From Triatoma infestans (taxonomy: Eukaryota; Arthropoda; Insecta; Hemiptera; Reduviidae), in assembly GCA_011037195.1 (NCBI GenBank), contig JAAEAF010001575.1:62001-126000 (forward strand): 64,000 bases of DNA, given 5' to 3'. Made by a program: the position numbers and the translations under genes. Of this stretch, positions 33,746-45,190 are shown piece after piece (the first letter of the stretch is position 1; each line of letters starts with the position of its first letter). The notes under the pieces were generated by a model. That model was not told the DNA's origin and did not search any database. It saw nothing but the letters and a program-made list of their open reading frames with translations.

Positions 33746-34485
33746 TATTGGAGAATGATTAGAATAGGTTGGATCTCGAGGTTGAAAGAAAATTTATAAA
33801 AATAATTCAAACCCATTAGGTTTAGTTTATTGAAGGATAAGTCCATTAAGGGTGTGCAGAAATATTTGTTAAAAGTACTGCACACCCAAATTAGTGTATA
33901 CATTAAATAGCCTCCTTAGGATTAGTTGATACTTATACGTATACTAAGTTGATATAATAAAATAAAATAAAAATGTTTTTGGTCTTGCCAAAAATATATG
34001 GAGTTTACTAAGATAAGGGCTGGCACAAACAAGATTCCACACGCCCCCTCGTCGATTAGATTGTTTGTATAAGAGAGGATGCCTAAGGATGTGAAAGACG
34101 TATCAAATTCAACCTCAAATTCTTGTGCACTTGCTGCGAAAATTGGCAGTGTCTAAAGGGCACCGTTAGCCACCATCTTCATATTCCGTAAAAAACGAGA
34201 TACAGGATAGTGACGCATGAAATTATACGTCAACAGGTCGCCAGTGGAATGGATACTTGACAAATTCTCGTAAATAATCCATCTGATAAGTGCTTTTACA
34301 AAAGGATAATGACATATGATGAGCTTTAATTTGAGAGGGCAGCTTCTCAAATGGTTGGATCATGGTCAAACACCATTTCCGATGGGTGCAAGAGAGCAAT
34401 TTGAGAAAAACTCGATGTTGTGCGTTTTCTGGAGCTATCACGAATTTATTTCCGATGGACTTTTATGAATTGTGACCTTTATTGC
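33746..34485. other. Spacer with a small hairpin and an unknown minus-strand open stretch
   Basis: GGGTGTGCAG at 33850 pairs with CTGCACACCC at 33878-33887 around an 18-base loop. On the minus strand 34441-34010 overlapping frames look less random than the surroundings (for example VEFDTSFTSLGILSYTN), but I recognise no protein. Confidence 0.3.
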
Positions 34486-34775
34486 TGTAATGGCATCCAG
34501 CAGAGAGAAGAGAGGCTCTCTCTGGTTAACAGAGACTACTCTCTGACTTAGGCAGGCTAGAGTGGGAGAACCTATGTATACAAGCGAGTGGGAATCTATC
34601 TAGATCTATCTATCAGATTCAACCATACCACGCATCGTGTCATACCTCTACTCCCACTTTTTATTCTATCAGTTTCATTATAAAGTCCAGTGCAGTTAGT
34701 GTAAACTTATAGCTATATTATAACACTGTCTTCATATCTCGTTCATTAAATCAAAAATAATTTCTCTCCTCAACA
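34486..34775 (-). mobile_element. LTR-like repeat A, copy 7
   Basis: On the minus strand this 290-base copy starts exactly TGTTGAGGAGAGAAA and ends GATGCCATTACA, the best-preserved termini of the family. No internal retrotransposon sequence is attached, so it reads as a solo LTR. The flanks do not show an evident duplication. Confidence 0.72.
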
Positions 34776-34849
34776 ACACCATTATAATTGCCAACAACTG
34801 GAAGAACGTACAGAAAAATTACCCACCGTTATTACCCACCGAAAAATTA

Positions 34850-34955
34850 CACATTTTTTTTCTTATTCAGGGGCACCAAAACATGTATTTCCGGTGAAAT
34901 TCAATTTCGAATAACTGTCATGTTCGCCATACTTCCTCTTACTAGGAAGTAAGAT
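34850..34955 (+). repeat. Family D 3' end fragment
   Basis: TTATTCAGGGGCACC, TGTATTTCCGGTGAAATTCA and CATACTTCCTCTTACTAGGA form a D 3' end. Confidence 0.6.
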
Positions 34956-34974
34956 GTAATGTAATTTGTTGATT

Positions 34975-35400
34975 GTTGAGCACGAGCTTTATTGCAAGGG
35001 TTTATGTGTATATACGCTTTAGATAGAAAGAGAGATGTTTAAGAATTATTGAATGAGACAACCACTGTTTATAATAAATAATTTGACTAAATTGAATTAC
35101 AATAATTACAAGTTAATTTTTATAAATGAAATAAGCATTATAAATATATAAAAACTCTCGCAGTTAAATATTATGGTTAGTAGTAGATTGATTTTAAACA
35201 CACATGTTAATCTTAAACACTTCTTGGCCATACCCTAAGTTCTGAATGACTCTTTTAAGACGAATGTACTCGTGGAACTCTGAAATATGACTGATGGGAC
35301 TGCTATGTCCGAAGCGGGTTTTAGAAAGCTAATGTACTCTCTCTCTCTCTAACGGCCTTTTTTTACTTGACCTTTGTCTTCAATATCGTTGACCTCAGTC
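34975..35400 (-). mobile_element. LTR-like repeat C, copy 3
   Basis: On the minus strand it reads GACTGAGGTCAACGATATTG, CGGACATAGCAG, GCGAGAGTTTTTATATATTT, TTATAAACAGTGG and ends GCTCGTGCTCAACA at 34975. It defines the longer form of the family, because its upstream part matches 52200-52260 too. Confidence 0.6.
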
Positions 35401-35755
35401 CCTTCTCACTTTATTACATTTACGTAAAATCACAACATTTTTATTTATCTAAAATTAACACATTTTTCCAAAATGTTTCCTTTTTATTTCTGTTTGCTTC
35501 TACCTCCTTAGTAAGAGATAGTAAAAATTCATATAAATACCAAAAAATTAATGTTTTATTCAAAAGGGTCTTTTCTTTTTTATATACAACCCCACATATT
35601 ATAAACAAAATAACTAAAGGGTAATATAATCTTTGTATGTTAATGATAATATCTGGGCAGTGTTACTGGATATAGGTGCCTTTAACTGCCTGGGAAATAC
35701 AGATGGTCTTGGAGTATAAAGAGGTAAATACACAAATTTAATAACATTATAATTA

Positions 35756-35756
35756 C

Positions 35757-35794
<38 letters not shown>

Positions 35795-35811
35795 GATTAT
35801 TATATTATTAT
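35756..35811. repeat. (ATT)n microsatellite
   Basis: Uninterrupted for about 40 bases, then two imperfect units. Confidence 0.95.
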
Positions 35812-35968
35812 GTGCGTTTCGGCACAGATGATCAAAGGATTTATTTTATCATTCAATAAAAATCTAGTGCCTTAATAATTGCCCAATTTAATATGTAAAT
35901 TAATTTTATTAATTAATTCAATTTTTAGTCTGAGAATGTTGAAGATTGTGCGAACTGATTATTTTCAA

Positions 35969-37107
35969 TCTATACTTATAAAAAATTCAGTATCCGTAGT
36001 TGTGGCAGCAAAATCGAAAAGTAGTCGATGGATTGACTTGAAATTTTTACACAACGTTGCATTTCTATATAAGAGTGTTTATATATATTTTTTACTTTGA
36101 AGTTCCCATGGGAACGGGAAATTCAGAGCGTTTCGCGAGCTTGGCAGAAATAGATAGACTCACACGCGTTGCGATGGTGGCGCGCTCTCTGAATCTCTTT
36201 CTCAACTACTTATAAGTACCTCTCACCGCCGCCAGTCTCGAAGTACCTCACACCAGTCTCCCGCAGTATTAGTAGACAAGGTATTCCAAAGCATCGAAAC
36301 AAATTATCAAAATCACGCATGGTTAAGCGGAAGAGCCATTCTCCTGGCTAAAAATGTCGATGTACTCGATATGAACAACATCATTCTAAACAGAATCGGA
36401 GGTGAAACAGTGACATACAAATCCATTGACACTCCATGATGGACCAAAGTGAAGTTGTGAATTTTCCAATGGAATTTCTTAATTCACTCGATGTTCCCGG
36501 ATTACCGCCACACATTCTAAATTTGAAAATTGGACTGCCAATTATATTACTCCTAAACATCAATCAGCCAAAGTTATGCAATGGTACACGATTAGTAGTT
36601 AAATAATTGATGAATAATCGAATAGAAGCAACAATTGTCATTGTTCACCTCATAAAGGTGAAGACATCCTACTTCCACAATACCACTCATATCGACAGAT
36701 GGCGTTCGAGTTCAAACGACTTTAATTTCCAATACGCCTTGCGTTCGCTATGACTATGAATAAAGCACAAGAACCATCTCTGCAACTGTGCGGTTTGAAT
36801 TAAGAAAACGAATGCTTCTCTCATGGCAATTATTTGTCGCATGCTCCAGAGTCGGTAAACCATCTGATCTTTATGTTTATGCAGAAAACGGAAAAATGTA
36901 GTCCATCCACTAGCTTTACACTGAAAAAAAGACTTTCAGTTAAAAACATTTTTTCTTTCTTTCCTTTCAGTTTGCAACGCAAAGTAGGGTATTAAATTGA
37001 ATGATGTGTTTTCTTGCTGAATCTATGTTAACTATCATACTTCTATTTACTTCCCTAATAATTAAAATCAGTCTGAGCCACAGCGAAGCGTGGTTGGGCT
37101 TAGCTAG
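35969..37107 (+). mobile_element. Helitron, non-autonomous, with C-terminal helicase fragment
   Basis: The element starts TCTATACTTATAAAAAATTC after an A and ends with a CCAC-GTGG hairpin (GCCACAGCGAAGCGTGG) and CTAG before a T. That is the A|TC...CTRR|T pattern of Helitrons. Both ends are shared with 52448-53302: about 150 bases at the 5' end and 130 at the 3' end. The interior carries only the C-terminal part of the helicase. No Rep domain is present. Confidence 0.9.
36275..36925 (+). pseudogene. Helitron Pif1-type helicase, C-terminal part
   Basis: Three-frame reading gives AWLSGRAILLAKNVDVLDM near 36320, then [46 protein letters not shown] at about 36565, and FAMTIN-KAQ..SLQLCGLN near 36740, ending LYVYAENGK. 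These are the C-terminal motifs of Helitron-type Pif1 helicases, including the region that follows the last helicase motifs. Several frameshifts and stops make it non-functional. The Walker A half is missing here, but a Walker A half is carried by the other Helitron copy at 52560-53212. Confidence 0.88.
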
Positions 37108-37429
37108 TGTATATTAATTTTATCAGCTGAGCAAAATACTCATTATTGCTGAATATACTATTTTGAAAGCAACAGATGAATAGATTACTATTTTTACCTA
37201 GACTGAAGATGAATTTGAAAAACACTTGAAAATCGGCAACTAATTTTGATGAATTTAATTATCCTGATCCGAGGAAGTACACTTTAGCAATAAATAAACT
37301 CAATGAAAATTGGAAAAATGTATAGCAGGTAGTAAATTTTTCTTTAAAAAAAAGAAAATTCTAACGGAATTCTCACATGACAGTTGCCACATGCTCAAAA
37401 TAAGTTTTTATATTTTTCATCTCCACCCT

Positions 37430-38760
37430 CACACACCCACTTTGTTGCTATTGGAAGGTATTGGAACAAATGGAAAATTAAAATAAATCTTAGAAAAAAA
37501 AACTGTGGTTATACTCTTCTCCAAGCTTGCAGGCGTTATAATGACGTTATATTGACAAGTCAGCCACTAGGGCCATATCTTACCTTGGGCTACTATAGTT
37601 AAGTACCTCGGGATAACAATAGTCAGGAAATGGTAGCAGCTATTCGTACATTATTTCTATTGCTTTGCCTGGATTCCAAACTCTTGCCGAAGAATAAGCT
37701 TCTATTTTACAAAGTAGAAGTTAGACCGATGTTCCTACATGTGATCCTACACCGCCTCAAATAATGCAAAATATGTTTCTAAGGCGGACGACATTCTGTT
37801 GGTAGTTGGGCCAAGGACCAAGCACTCGGTACGCATGGGCAAATTTCCTAGCATCTTCCAGGCGGAGATATTCGCAATTGGAAGATGCGTTCAATTCAAC
37901 CTCGAATCAGGAGAATCAGGAGATTGTAATCGTATCCGATAGCAAGGAAGCCTTAGAGCACTGAGCGCCTTTGCCATCAGCTTTAAAATGGTTTGGGAAT
38001 GCCTAGGTAAACTGAATGACCTAGGCAGGAGGAATAAAGTCACCCTCTGGTGGGTGCCAATCATGTTGGCATTGAAGGGAATGAGATGGCCGACGCTCAT
38101 CAAAACAGGTGCAAAAACAGGTGCTGCATCTCCGCTTCACAGGCTAGGGCCTGTACTTTTTTATGGGGGTCAGCGACCAGATTCTCTTTGAGGTACTTAG
38201 GAAGGAGGAGGAGGTAATGAGGTCGCAACTTTGGGACTCTCTTCCCGGACTGAGGCAAACTAAGATCTGCCTGGGAAATTATAACCAACGGAGATCGGAG
38301 GCTTGCATCAGCCTTGGTAAGAAACAAACATCGCGTTACGTTCTTACGGGTTTTGTCACGGGGTTGTGACTCAGAGGATACCTGGTGAAACTCCGTTTGG
38401 AGAGTGATAGATTTTGTGGGGAGAAGAGGAAACTCCATTATATCTCGTAACGGACTGCGAGGGTGCCACTCAGGGAAGATTTAAAAGCCTGGGTAGTTAC
38501 CCGGAGGAGAAAGGGAATATACCCTTCCTAGAGCCTGCCAGGTTATTCCTTAGGGATCTTAGAAAAAAATAGACCGATGTACCCATATTCTTGCCCTTAT
38601 TGGAGGCCTGATATGTCGATTCTGCACGGCTTCAAATAAATTCAAAATAAGTTTCTAAGGATAATGGACATTCTCGCCTCGTCGCTACCACCATATCTCA
38701 AATCTCCATTTAAAATGAAAATTGAGTACATAGAACTTATATCAAAAAGTGACAAATAGG
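37430..38760 (+). pseudogene. Chimeric LINE debris: Jockey RT, RNase H LINE, Jockey RT
   Basis: 37430-37790 reads WNKWKIKINL, VKYLGITI-like text, AAIRTLFLLLCLDSK and KNKLLFYKVEVRPM, a Jockey RT thumb region. 37795-38540 reads SIFQAEIFAIGRCVQFNLES, KMVWECLGKLNDLGRR, NKVTLWWVP and RYVLTGFVTG, an RNase H domain and C-terminus as in LOA- or R1-type LINEs. 38555-38760 returns to Jockey-like text (IQNKFLRIMDILASSLPPYL) overlapping the first part in homology. All frames are broken. The order implies insertion or rearrangement of separate LINE remnants. Confidence 0.7.
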
Positions 38761-40140
38761 GGACTATGACTTGGAATACTGAGTAGAGAAACATAGAAGA
38801 ATTAAATAATCCTTTATTTAAAAAATTTTAACTACTTTGGTTTTTTCATATTTCCCCCCCCCCCAAAATTGTAACTTGTAATCTATTGATCAATGTAATT
38901 TACAGATTGGCAGAAGTTAATAGTATATACTGGGCACTCATATGTAAATATGTACATAAAGATTTTCTTCTATTAAAAGTAAGTAAATTGAGTTTAGAAA
39001 AAAATTTTAATAGCGTTGCTATGTCAATTTTGTCCTTAAAAGTGCAAGTTCTACCATCAATAAATACATCAATAAATACAATGTTAGAATTCTATGAAGT
39101 AAATAGATTCACCACAAGTTGATTTTTTTCTTTTTTTTGCATTTTCTCAAAACTGCTCTTTAAATAAGAAATGTTTATTGCTTAGATATAAATACTATTC
39201 ATTTTTTTTTTTTTTTTTTAAACATTTTTCAGAGAATTTGATTTTAAACGATGTTCTGAACACTATGAGTTACGATTAAATTTAAACTCCGTCTACAAGT
39301 TTCGATAAGGGGTTAAGATAGAGAACAATGCCATAAAATATAATCAGTTTCAGGTAAAGAAATATTATCCCCCACCATCTTTATAATTATTATAAATGTT
39401 ATCAATGCTACCCCCACCTAAATGTTTATTAAACTATCTAATTGTAAGGAAATTTATTAATTAGAAACGTAATAAATGCAATGAGAGAAAGATGTATTAA
39501 CAGTTTCACAACGGATTTATTTTGTAAATTACAGTTTATTGTGTAATAAAAATGTTTTAATAGACAACCTTTATATATATATATATATATATTCAACGTA
39601 GTTTTTCTCAGCAGTTTTACAAGGCCCCTGAGGATTCAGCGACCTCTACCATCACTTTGGTAAACAAACAGGCATGTAGATATTGATTAAATTTCACAAA
39701 ATTTCTGCAAGGGGCACTTGTTTTTTTGTTTTGTTTGGCATTAGCAAAAGATCTTAATTACATTTCAAGGAAATAATATTAATCTATCTTTGTTCTTTAT
39801 ATATACTTAATATATAAAACGTTTTCTAAGAATTCTAAGAATTACAGCATTGTGTATTTTCATGGAGTATACATGAAAAGATCTTTCTATATAAATATAT
39901 ATATATATATATATAATATCCAATATGGGAAAACATTAAATTATTCTGATCTTAAGAATTAATTTTCTTTAAAAGTTATGCAATTATTATTATTATTATT
40001 ATTTTGAGGAAATCGTTTTGTGAATTACAAAGATTTCAATTTAATAAATCAATCTGAATAATCTAGTTACATTATCTCTACTGTTGAGTTTTTCCTTGCC
40101 CAATTTTCTCATAAAAAAAAAACTACATTTCCTTAACATT
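38761..40140. other. AT-rich spacer, microsatellites only
   Basis: (TA)n runs at 39571-39592 and 39894-39916, poly(T) near 39202-39218, (ATT)n near 39985-40002. No gene supported. Confidence 0.55.
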
Positions 40141-40149
40141 GTGTAGAAG

Positions 40150-40640
40150 CATCGCTTCTGTGATGGATGCAAGGAATATAAAAATATATTTAATTTGAAA
40201 AAATCAAAATTATGAAGAATATGTGATATTCCCTTGCAAAAGGACGTTTCAGGTAGAAGACCACTATTGTCTTTTAGAGTTCATGAATATGATAGCATTG
40301 TGTACCCCTTCTTCTCACAGGGGAAGATTTGAAATAACAATTAGAAGACATTCCTTCAAGGACAGTTTTGTTGTAGGCACCGAAGCAGACACATCAGGAC
40401 TGTGCCAGTTATAAGTTAAAACATAGGAGTTAGCATTTAATCTAGATAAATAATTGATTTATACATAATCGCTGTGATATTTATTATAAAACTATTTAAA
40501 TTCACTTAGAGAATTTCAAAAACAGTGGTGATTTCTTGATTATTTTCTAATACTTCACTCTCTTAAACATATATACTTACAAGCCCTTTTACTAAACCGC
40601 TCGTGCTACACCAACTACTACTACCACAAACACACAACAA
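40150..40640 (+). mobile_element. LTR-like repeat C, copy 4 (diverged)
   Basis: GTGATGGATGCAAGGAATAT matches the start of copy 2 (near 27510). CATCAGGACTGTGCCAGTTA, ACAGTGGTGATTTCTTGATT and ACAAGCCCTTTTACTAAACC then CTCGTGCTACAC match copies 1 and 2 in order. Confidence 0.55.
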
Positions 40641-40768
40641 CTCAACACACCAAACACATTTCACTTCCCTAACGAGTCGAAGCATTATACTTTCGCATTA
40701 ACATAAGATATGCACGTTAATTCTACCCCACCAAACGGCAATATCTGCGGAACTTGAGGAACTGAGGA

Positions 40769-41640
40769 AATATTGTAATCGTGTCAAATTTTTGGTTTCC
40801 ACCGGAAATATAGGTTTTAAAGTTCCCTGAGTCCAAAAAAAAAAAGTAGTTTTTGGCAAATGCTCTCTGCGTGTGTTTATGTATGTGATTGAATAGCATA
40901 GCTCAAAAAAATCTCAGTAAGTTCAAACTTGATATTCCGTTTAGGTATCACCATGGGATCTGACAGTACCTTATCTGTCAAAATTCCTCAACCAGAAGTA
41001 CCACTTTACTGATTTTTTCTTTTTCACTTTTTTACCATTTTCTTTTAACTTGATATATCAACTACACGTACAAAGATCTACAATTTTTATTTAAAACATT
41101 TCTCCGGAAAAATGCGTTTAAGGGCACTTTCGGAGGAGGGGTGTAGGTAGGTTTTCCTTTAAAGTGCTATTTCAGTTTATTACACAAATCTATCATCTAA
41201 ATAATTTTAATTAGAATTAAATATGTTTTAGAAATTCTGAGTTTGAAGAATATCAGATGACCGAAAGTGCGCTTTTACTGAAAAATATTTTTCAGTTTTC
41301 TGCTATTTTCTTTAAAACGGCTCCAAAGATTTTCTTTAATCGAATTATGTGAATTACATATTATTTAAAGAGCTACAACTTTTATTTGAAACATTTCTCC
41401 GGTTAAACTCATTTAAGCGGGCTTTTGGGGCTTCTGGACAAAATTAATTAGAAAATAAATTAGTTGACAAATTTTCTAGTTTCAAGAAAAATTTAATAAA
41501 CCGGATGTGCGTTTTTACTGAATAGTTTTCCTAGTTTTCATGATTTCCTCCATAAAAACACCGACGAATTTCATTAAATTGGATAAAATTTGTCATTTAT
41601 AATTTTGAAAACTAGAGTTAGAGACTTGTCAGCGTCATAC
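40769..41640 (-). repeat. Family D modular repeat, copy 4
   Basis: On the minus strand the D 3' end (missing its last bases) is followed by three GCACTTCCGG-type module boundaries (near 41001, 41270, 41505) and the 5' part AATTATAAATGACAAATTTT. It therefore has the long, multi-module form of copy 1. Confidence 0.7.
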
Positions 41641-41819
41641 CAGATTAGTTGTGACTGACTTTTCAGCAATCAGGTAATCTATATTTTGTATCAGCCGAAA
41701 CTGAAAGCTTTGGGCTGTAGAAGCCGTTCAGAACATTTAGCAGCCCACACTAATGCTAGTCTACTTTAATTAATAATAATTTTCTTCCAAATTATTTCGT
41801 ATAATCCATCAAAGGCGTT

Positions 41820-41829
41820 TTTTTTATTA

Positions 41830-41864
<35 letters not shown>

Positions 41865-42000
41865 TCTATATTTTCCGAAACTAATTCATTTATTCTTGCA
41901 AATAACAGGCTTGTAGTAATAATAGAAAAAATAAATTAATTAATATTTCATTCGCAAATTAGGGCACGATCGCAATACTTACTCTTAAACCAGTAAGAAA
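41820..42000. repeat. (TTA)n microsatellite and a D 3' end scrap
   Basis: TTA units run from 41826 to 41863. At about 41955-41998 GGGCACGATCGCAATACTTA then CTCTTAAACCAGTAAG resembles a D 3' end. Confidence 0.6.
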
Positions 42001-42386
42001 AATTAAAATGATTTAAAAAATGAATATCTAGATAATGATTTTTTTATTTAATGAAACTAAAAGATTATCTTCTGTAAATGTTATAATATTTTATATGTAT
42101 ATAAAGTTAATATTTGTGTAAGGGTTTTTGTGTCTTCATCTGTACAATAGTACTAAAATGTTCTAGGATACTGGAAAAGTTATCTTTCTTCGATAATAAG
42201 TCACAATGGGAAGGAATCTATGGAAACGAAGAGGTGGCCAAATTAGACGCCTCTCTCTCCCCTTCATTGGCCAGAGCCTGTTGTTGGCATGTCTTTAGCG
42301 ACATGTTGGCCAAGCTCGCATTCCTAAGGAAGTTCAGTGGATTGCAGTCTAAGATATTTATTAGGGATACAGAGCTAATAATGGGA

Positions 42387-43168
42387 GTTATGGTTGGTTC
42401 CGTAGAGCTGGAAACTCTCAGAGATATTTTTCGTGATAGCCTGCTACTTTTTGTGATCATCCATCGGTTTCGGACGTTCGCCTATCATCAGGATGTTTTT
42501 GTCAAAATTAATTTGTCGTAAATAAATAACAGTATGGGTAAGTAATTATCAAAGTAAATCTCCTTTAAAAAGTAATTTAAGTCTCATATCTCCACTTGTT
42601 GGATGTTCCCATTTTTAAAAGGAACAATTTGCCTTTTAAAAAGCGAAAACAACATGTGTTTTCCCACTCAGGCATCAACGAACCATCTCTTAATCTACCT
42701 TAGTCTTTACAAAAACAGTCTTAACAAAAACACTTTTTAAAACTAGTGTATGAACTAAATTTGCTCTGTGCAAATCTTCGTTATCACACTTTGGTTAAAC
42801 AAACAACAAAAACAAAAACCTTTGGCGCAACAGAGCAAATCCGGTTGCCACTTGCCGCTTGCCAGACCGCGATTTGAATGAGGGGCGTGTGGTAAGCTCG
42901 CCACAGTTCCCACGCCGTTTAGTTCCGGCCTTCGCTACCTAGGGCGCTACTAACTGTAGCTTCCCATTTTTTATCACGATGCTGGGTCAACACCGACTTT
43001 GCCCTCACGAGAATCGAACCCTGAATTCTCGCACGAAAGGAGAGTGCGCTAGCCACTAGACCAACACGTGAGGACGGTGAAACAAAAATATCCTGATGAT
43101 TGGCGAACGCTCGAAACCAGTCGATGACCACAAAAAGAAGCAGGCTGCCACGGAATATATCTCTAATT
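42387..43168. mobile_element. Inverted-ended insertion (Penelope-like ends) with 12-bp TSD
   Basis: CTAATAATGGGA occurs at 42375-42386 and 43169-43180. The insertion begins with CCGTAGAGCTGG..., TTTTTGTGATCATCCATCGG, TTTCGGACGTTCGCC and the same block appears inverted at 43075-43160 (about 80% alike by eye). The interior has no long frame but contains a tRNA-like module on the minus strand (42985-43078). Terminal blocks match 30340-30490. Confidence 0.8.
42985..43078 (-). mobile_element. tRNA-derived SINE module (Glu-like)
   Basis: On the minus strand GTTGGTCTAGTGGCTAGCGC is a good box A region and GGGTTCGATTCTC a good box B. The ends CCTCACG and CGTGAGG can pair as a 7-bp acceptor stem. The anticodon loop by position is CTTTCGT (anticodon TTC), but the T stem does not pair, so I call it a SINE head, not a tRNA gene. 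Confidence 0.65.
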
Positions 43169-43499
43169 CTAATAATGGGAAGGTGTTTTGGTTTTCAGAA
43201 AGATCTATCAGGCATCTAGATGATTTAAAAACGCATCTCTAACTCAAGAGCCCTTACCAGATCCTTTTATTGTCTTTAACCCTTAAACCCTTAAAAGAGA
43301 AGAAACACCAATCCAGCTTGTGAGAGATTGCTTGGGTTCTTGAAGGATTTGGTCAGACCACAGGATGTCTGCGGAAGAGTTGAATCTATTTCTTCTTAGA
43401 GTTGCTGTCCTATTTGTTCAAAGTGTTGCGTGTCTTAGGTGAATTTGACCTGGGTCTAAAATTTGATCCTAGAAGGCTTGATGTTTTCTTTTAGGATGG

Positions 43500-44825
43500 C
43501 TATATAAACCCAGATGAACAGATGAAACCCAGAGGTTTTATCGCCTAGTTTCTTAATGCTCATACCCACACTCTATCAAAATAAATTTGTATACAAACAT
43601 TTACATTTCGAACAAATAAAGGATTTAATGGTAGGCTAGTCCTAAATAAAGACTGAACAATTTTATACACTTAATTTCTTTTTGATACGGAATCAGTATT
43701 ATTTTCTTTCTTTACTATGTTTGCCAAATCAACTGTTGAAGTAAGAAACTTCTTTTGTTTGCTAATCACCCACATGGTATACGAAGAACAAAGCGGAGTT
43801 CTTCTTTTCATTGCGTCAGTAACAATTCAGTCATGAAAAAGAAAGTATTGAGAGAGGGAGAGAAAGAAAATAAAAAGAAAACCTGATAGAACAATAAAAA
43901 GTTTGTAGCTGGCATCAATTAGATGAGGCTTTATAGTTGGAGTGGGTAGAAGACGGCAGTATTTGAAAGAGAGATTTCAAGGAAACAGTAAGGAACTTTT
44001 GGCAGTTTTACCTCTCTTTTTCGTATATTTTGTTTTTTTTTTTTTTTTTTTTTTTAGTTTTTGTTAGTTTTAAACGCTGAAATAAAAATAAAAAAGGAGA
44101 TAAGATTAACTGAATGAAGAAAAGATTGGGCCGATGATCCTGACGGGAAAGATGTTGCCTAAGAAGTTATTCTCAGGTTATTGGATTTAGTTTAACACAG
44201 ACTTAGACAAACTTAGTTTAAGCATCTCATAGTTTTGTTAGTTAAGGATTTACAAGACAAATTTCTATGTTTCACTGCAAGATAATGATTTTTCTTTTTG
44301 AATAAAAAACATTCTTACAAACCTAATCTAGGAAGTTGTTTGTCTTTAGTAGAAATTATTTCTGTCGAGATAATTTTCTGTAAACATGAAATCTTCAGAA
44401 TGCAATTAAATTTCTTACCTTTCCATATAATCATTCGAAGAGTACGTGGTTAAACTAACTGTAGGCCCATTCAGGTTACATATGAAACATTGTAATGAAA
44501 TGGAAATTCTGCCGAGTGGTTATTCCTTTAGATTTTAATTGTTCATTCGATCCCATTCGGAATTCCAGATTCAAAATTGTTGATCTATAATCGAAAAAAA
44601 TTGAGATGTTAAAAAATTGTGACAGTTAACACGAGTAAAAAAATCAGGATAGTTAACAGGAGTCTAATTGAAGTGCCATAATTTTATAGGAACCATGATG
44701 TCTGATCATGAGTCTCCCAGTAAAATCGCCTCCTTGGGCTTTAATACTCATTAGCTTTAACAACCCAACGCATTAGGTTAATTTCCATTAATCTATAATC
44801 TACAATTAGTTGAAATAATATGATT
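43500..44825. other. AT-rich spacer, nothing recognised
   Basis: A poly(T) run lies at 44034-44056. No gene or known repeat supported. Confidence 0.5.
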
Positions 44826-44829
44826 ATGA

Positions 44830-45190
44830 GTACCTTAAAAATTTGCATTTTTGTTTGAAAAATTTACATTTATTTAGATCAATGCTAAAATTGCCTCTAG
44901 TCTGAGGAGAAATTTTTTGTGTAGCATTTAGCTGTTCTATAAATGCCGCGGATATGAGAATGTCATCCATGAATGATGATGGGCATAATTCCCTCACTCT
45001 ATCCCAAAGAGCTTATCTATGAAACGCTGGCAGATACCTTCAGTTCTTCAGCCCAAATGGTATAATGTAAGAAATTTGTAAGCTCCGAATTGTGTGATGA
45101 AAATATTTCTGTTTTGCCCTTGTTTGTCGAGTTATGTACTGTAGAAATATGTCAATGATTATAGAATATTTACAATTATTTAAGTTTGAG
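44830..45190 (-). pseudogene. Old Ty3/Gypsy reverse transcriptase remnant
   Basis: On the minus strand, with frame changes, I read NRNIFITQFGAYKFLT, IIPFGLKN, then RVRELCPSSFMDDILISAAF and KCKFFKQKCKFLRYS. This is the Gypsy RT order: fingers/palm, PFGL, an MDD catalytic box at about 44970, and the KCxF...xFLGY motif. It is much more decayed than the Gypsy element at 20.6-25.0 kb and carries no LTRs that I can see. Confidence 0.7.

Larger units (their letters stand above)
42120..43490 (+). pseudogene. LOA-type ORF2 C-terminal fragment, split by an insertion
   Basis: 42145-42386 reads KCSRILEKLSFFD, IYGNEEVAKLDASLS and LQSKIFIRDTELIMG, parallel to CSRRLEDLSLL, IFGNEEVDRFAKLGASL and RQSKMLIGG of the element at 14612-20435. 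After the insertion, 43180-43480 continues EETPIQLVRDCLGS, HRMSAEELNLFLLRVAVLFV and QSVACLR, parallel to EETPMHLMTNCLG, NRMSVEDLKLCPFKVLVRFV and RSVVKLR. Stops and frameshifts abound, and part of the conserved segment is missing. It is an older relative of the complete LOA element, retaining its RNase H end and C-terminus. Confidence 0.82.

Noticed and set aside
34010..34441. Minus-strand open stretches as a host exon
   Set aside because: Several short frames with stops and no family recognised; splice signals could not be placed with confidence.
42985..43078. Candidate tRNA-Glu(TTC) gene on the minus strand
   Set aside because: Seven acceptor base pairs are possible, but the T stem fails and the module lies inside a mobile insertion.
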